Below are positions 25,357-27,087 of a DNA stretch of 27,087 nucleotides, one piece after another; the stretch's first letter is position 1, and each line of letters starts with the position of its first letter. Below the pieces are notes generated by a model, which was not told the DNA's origin, ran no database searches, and saw only the letters and a list, made by a program, of their open reading frames with translations. The DNA is taken from the NCBI GenBank assembly GCA_964387795.1, contig CAYLYP010000041.1, positions 1-27,087 on the forward strand, written 5' to 3'. This DNA is from CAYLYP01 sp964387795 (GTDB taxonomy: Bacteria; Bacteroidota; Bacteroidia; Bacteroidales; UBA7960). Position numbers and translations under genes: made by a program.

Positions 25357-26784
25357 ATGTCAAGGCAAAAGCTATATGATTTTCAAAAATTTGCATTAGA
25401 AATATTGCCTCATGAAGCGCAGTATCTTTTGACTATTGAGCAATTTCAGGATAAGGATAACCTTAATATTTTGCGAAAAATCCTTAAGTTGTCTGAGAAC
25501 CCGGGTATGTTACCAGAATTTAATACCGCAATAGACAAAAGAAAATATTCGAGGCTTAAAGCCTGGATTACTGAACAACTTGCCCGTATAGATGTTGACA
25601 AGTTTTATTTGTGGCTTTCGGGCCTTGAAAAAGATATCATGACCGATTCGATTAGCCCGACAGATGAAAAAGAGCTTATCAGGCTTATCTCAACTTATAA
25701 GGATCCGGGTTTTTATTTCTTACGTTTATATGAAGTTGTGCAGAGCTATCGGTTTTATTTGTTAATCCGCGTCCGTCATGAAGCAGGGGCTCAAGCTGCT
25801 TTGTTTTTAGATAAATATGCTGAAGTTTATAAAAGGGGGAGAGAAACCAATCAAAAACTATTACAGGCTACAGAAGATATTATCCGCCAGTATAGTTTAA
25901 GCAATACCGAAACCAGGCAATGGGAGCAATGGCTGATAAGCGTTTTTAAAGATAGCAGCCTTGATGGGCTGAGCCGCTATTATGCTATTATCAGGCTTAC
26001 ATTTCTGTACTACAATTACAAAGAGTATGACCGACTGATCCAACTTTACCAGGAATTGGATGGCTTGTTTGCAAAAGGCCAGTTTTATTCTCCTAGAATT
26101 TTGGTGAATTATTATTCAAACCGCCTGCTTATCCATTCAAGATTAAATCAAATGGGACTGGCCGAAAAATATGGATACTTATCAGTAAAACACAAAGGCA
26201 CGGATTATATTCATTACGTGAATACTTTATGTGCCGTATTGTTAAGGCAAAACAAGCCTAAAGTAGCTTATAAGCTAATGCTGGAAGCCTTTCCGGATGC
26301 CCGTAATGCCTCTAGTTCTCATAACAGGATAGGTTTTGCCTCTTATTATATCCAAACCCTTACCCGACTTGGTAAAGCTGCTGATGCTGATAGTTATGCC
26401 CGGTCTTTTATGGACAATTGGCAAAAACAAATCCTTTCTCACAGATGGCATCTGTTTTTTGTGTCTTATTTTTTTGCACTAATACATCTTGAAAAATACA
26501 GAGAGATTATTGCCCTGGTTAAGAAATTTCAATTACTTGATAAAGAAACAGATTATTCGCAAAGGGCTGGATATACCCCTGTGCTGTTGTGGTACTATCA
26601 ACTATCGCTATTTATAGAATGCCATATCGATAAGGCTGCATTATATCAATTTTTATATGAATCTGCATTGCCCTATATCAACGACAATCATAAATGCAGG
26701 CAACTGAAAGAACTTTGTCTTGATTTGCAGATGTTTGATAACGAGGTGTTTTCCAAGCTCAGACAGGCCTTATTCTTATATTGA
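25357..26784 (+). CDS. Alpha-helical, TPR-like repeat protein of unknown function
   Basis: I do not recognise a named family for this 475-residue protein. It has no signal peptide or membrane helix and is almost wholly helical by composition. From about residue 205 there are repeating paired helices with aromatic-rich, TPR-like patterns (YYNYKEYDRLIQLYQEL, LNQMGLAEKYGYL, LTRLGKAADADSYARSF, LIHLEKYREIIALVKKF), so it is probably a scaffold or protein-interaction protein. The N-terminal 200 residues are helical without recognisable repeats. The neighbours do not suggest a job. Confidence 0.65.
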   Translation: MSRQKLYDFQKFALEILPHEAQYLLTIEQFQDKDNLNILRKILKLSENPGMLPEFNTAIDKRKYSRLKAWITEQLARIDVDKFYLWLSGLEKDIMTDSISPTDEKELIRLISTYKDPGFYFLRLYEVVQSYRFYLLIRVRHEAGAQAALFLDKYAEVYKRGRETNQKLLQATEDIIRQYSLSNTETRQWEQWLISVFKDSSLDGLSRYYAIIRLTFLYYNYKEYDRLIQLYQELDGLFAKGQFYSPRILVNYYSNRLLIHSRLNQMGLAEKYGYLSVKHKGTDYIHYVNTLCAVLLRQNKPKVAYKLMLEAFPDARNASSSHNRIGFASYYIQTLTRLGKAADADSYARSFMDNWQKQILSHRWHLFFVSYFFALIHLEKYREIIALVKKFQLLDKETDYSQRAGYTPVLLWYYQLSLFIECHIDKAALYQFLYESALPYINDNHKCRQLKELCLDLQMFDNEVFSKLRQALFLY

Positions 26785-26893
26785 TCAGTTTTATTTGTTT
26801 GGTTCTGTGAAATCAAATTCGCTATCGCTCATTGGCAAACGCAACATGCTGGCTCGTGCTAACCATATAAAACCCTGTTTGTTAGGTGCTTAT

Positions 26894-27087
26894 TTATTGT
26901 AAATTCCTGATTTGCTCTTCTGTCAAGCCAGTTGTTCTTACAATCAAATCAATTGAAACCCCACTCATCAATAGGTTTTTAGCGACTTCAATCTTACCTT
27001 CAATCTTACCTTCAATCTTACCTTCAATCTTGCCTTCGTCTCTTGCAGTATCCAATGAGTTTTTTAAATCCCGGTAATATTTCAAAC
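26894..27087 (-). CDS. Rpn family nuclease/putative transposase, C-terminal part
   Basis: Only the last 64 or so codons lie in the window; the gene enters from the right edge, so the start is not visible (the TTG at 27085 is not a credible start). The tail YYRDLKNSLDTARDEG, a GKIE repeat, then AKNLLMSGVSIDLIVRTTGLTEEQIRNL is typical of the C-terminus of Rpn/PD-(D/E)XK nuclease family 'transposase' proteins, which promote recombination and are often repeated in Bacteroidota genomes. The nuclease core is outside the window, so activity cannot be judged. Confidence 0.75.
   Translation of the reverse strand, partial: LKYYRDLKNSLDTARDEGKIEGKIEGKIEGKIEVAKNLLMSGVSIDLIVRTTGLTEEQIRNLQ
26987..27034. 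repeat. Four tandem 12-bp repeats coding GKIE units
   Basis: Four head-to-tail copies of TTCAATCTTACC (the last with one change, TTGCC), reading in frame as repeated GKIE on the minus strand inside the Rpn-type gene. This kind of in-frame repeat can expand or shrink by slippage, so copy number may vary between strains. Confidence 0.85.

Noticed and set aside
26987..27034. Tandem repeats as a CRISPR array
   Set aside because: Units are 12 bp with no spacers and code for GKIE in frame.

Overview
The window looks like an ordinary chromosomal stretch of a member of the Bacteroidota, probably of the Bacteroidales/Marinilabiliales type. The evidence is a low-GC genome, two clear Bacteroidota-type promoters (TTTG, a 20-21 bp spacer, then TAnnTTTG), a very large TamB-like protein divergent from tsaD, and many products whose closest look-alikes are Bacteroidota DUF families. 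I see no rRNA, tRNA, CRISPR array, phage genes or complete insertion sequence.

Layout, left to right. 97-3358: a lipoprotein-like alpha/beta hydrolase, a convergent XRE regulator, and an orphan PAS-PAS-receiver protein behind a 400 bp leader. 3482-4306: an unidentified lipoprotein, convergent and overlapping with tsaD. 4292-9949: divergent tsaD (tRNA t6A37 synthesis) and a tamB-like gene (envelope/outer-membrane biogenesis). 10289-13821: an RluA-type pseudouridine synthase convergent with clpB (protein disaggregase). 14065-18151: a DAACS-type dicarboxylate/amino-acid symporter with a strong terminator, a small outer-membrane barrel protein, a DUF4386-type membrane protein, and DUF4180- and DUF7000-type proteins. 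18465-25000 (minus strand): an unusual 1714-residue protein joining a full SLC12-type cation-chloride cotransporter to a long helical region, a P-loop NTPase and a C-terminal winged helix, followed upstream by a two-gene unit of a LuxR-type regulator with a degenerate receiver and a hemerythrin-domain protein. 25357-26784: a helical-repeat protein of unknown role. 26894-27087: the C-terminal end of an Rpn/PD-(D/E)XK-type nuclease that runs off the window.

How the genes fit together: most are independent housekeeping or accessory units, not one pathway. The best candidate for something undescribed is the SLC12-NTPase-winged-helix fusion. It may be an ion transporter that is gated or regulated by nucleotide hydrolysis, and it sits next to a putative oxygen/NO/redox-linked hemerythrin-LuxR pair. 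A functional link between those two units is inference from proximity only. Second-line points are the missing start codon of the tamB-like gene, the receiver-only PAS protein with a cysteine-rich PAS domain, and small repeat structures in three intergenic gaps.
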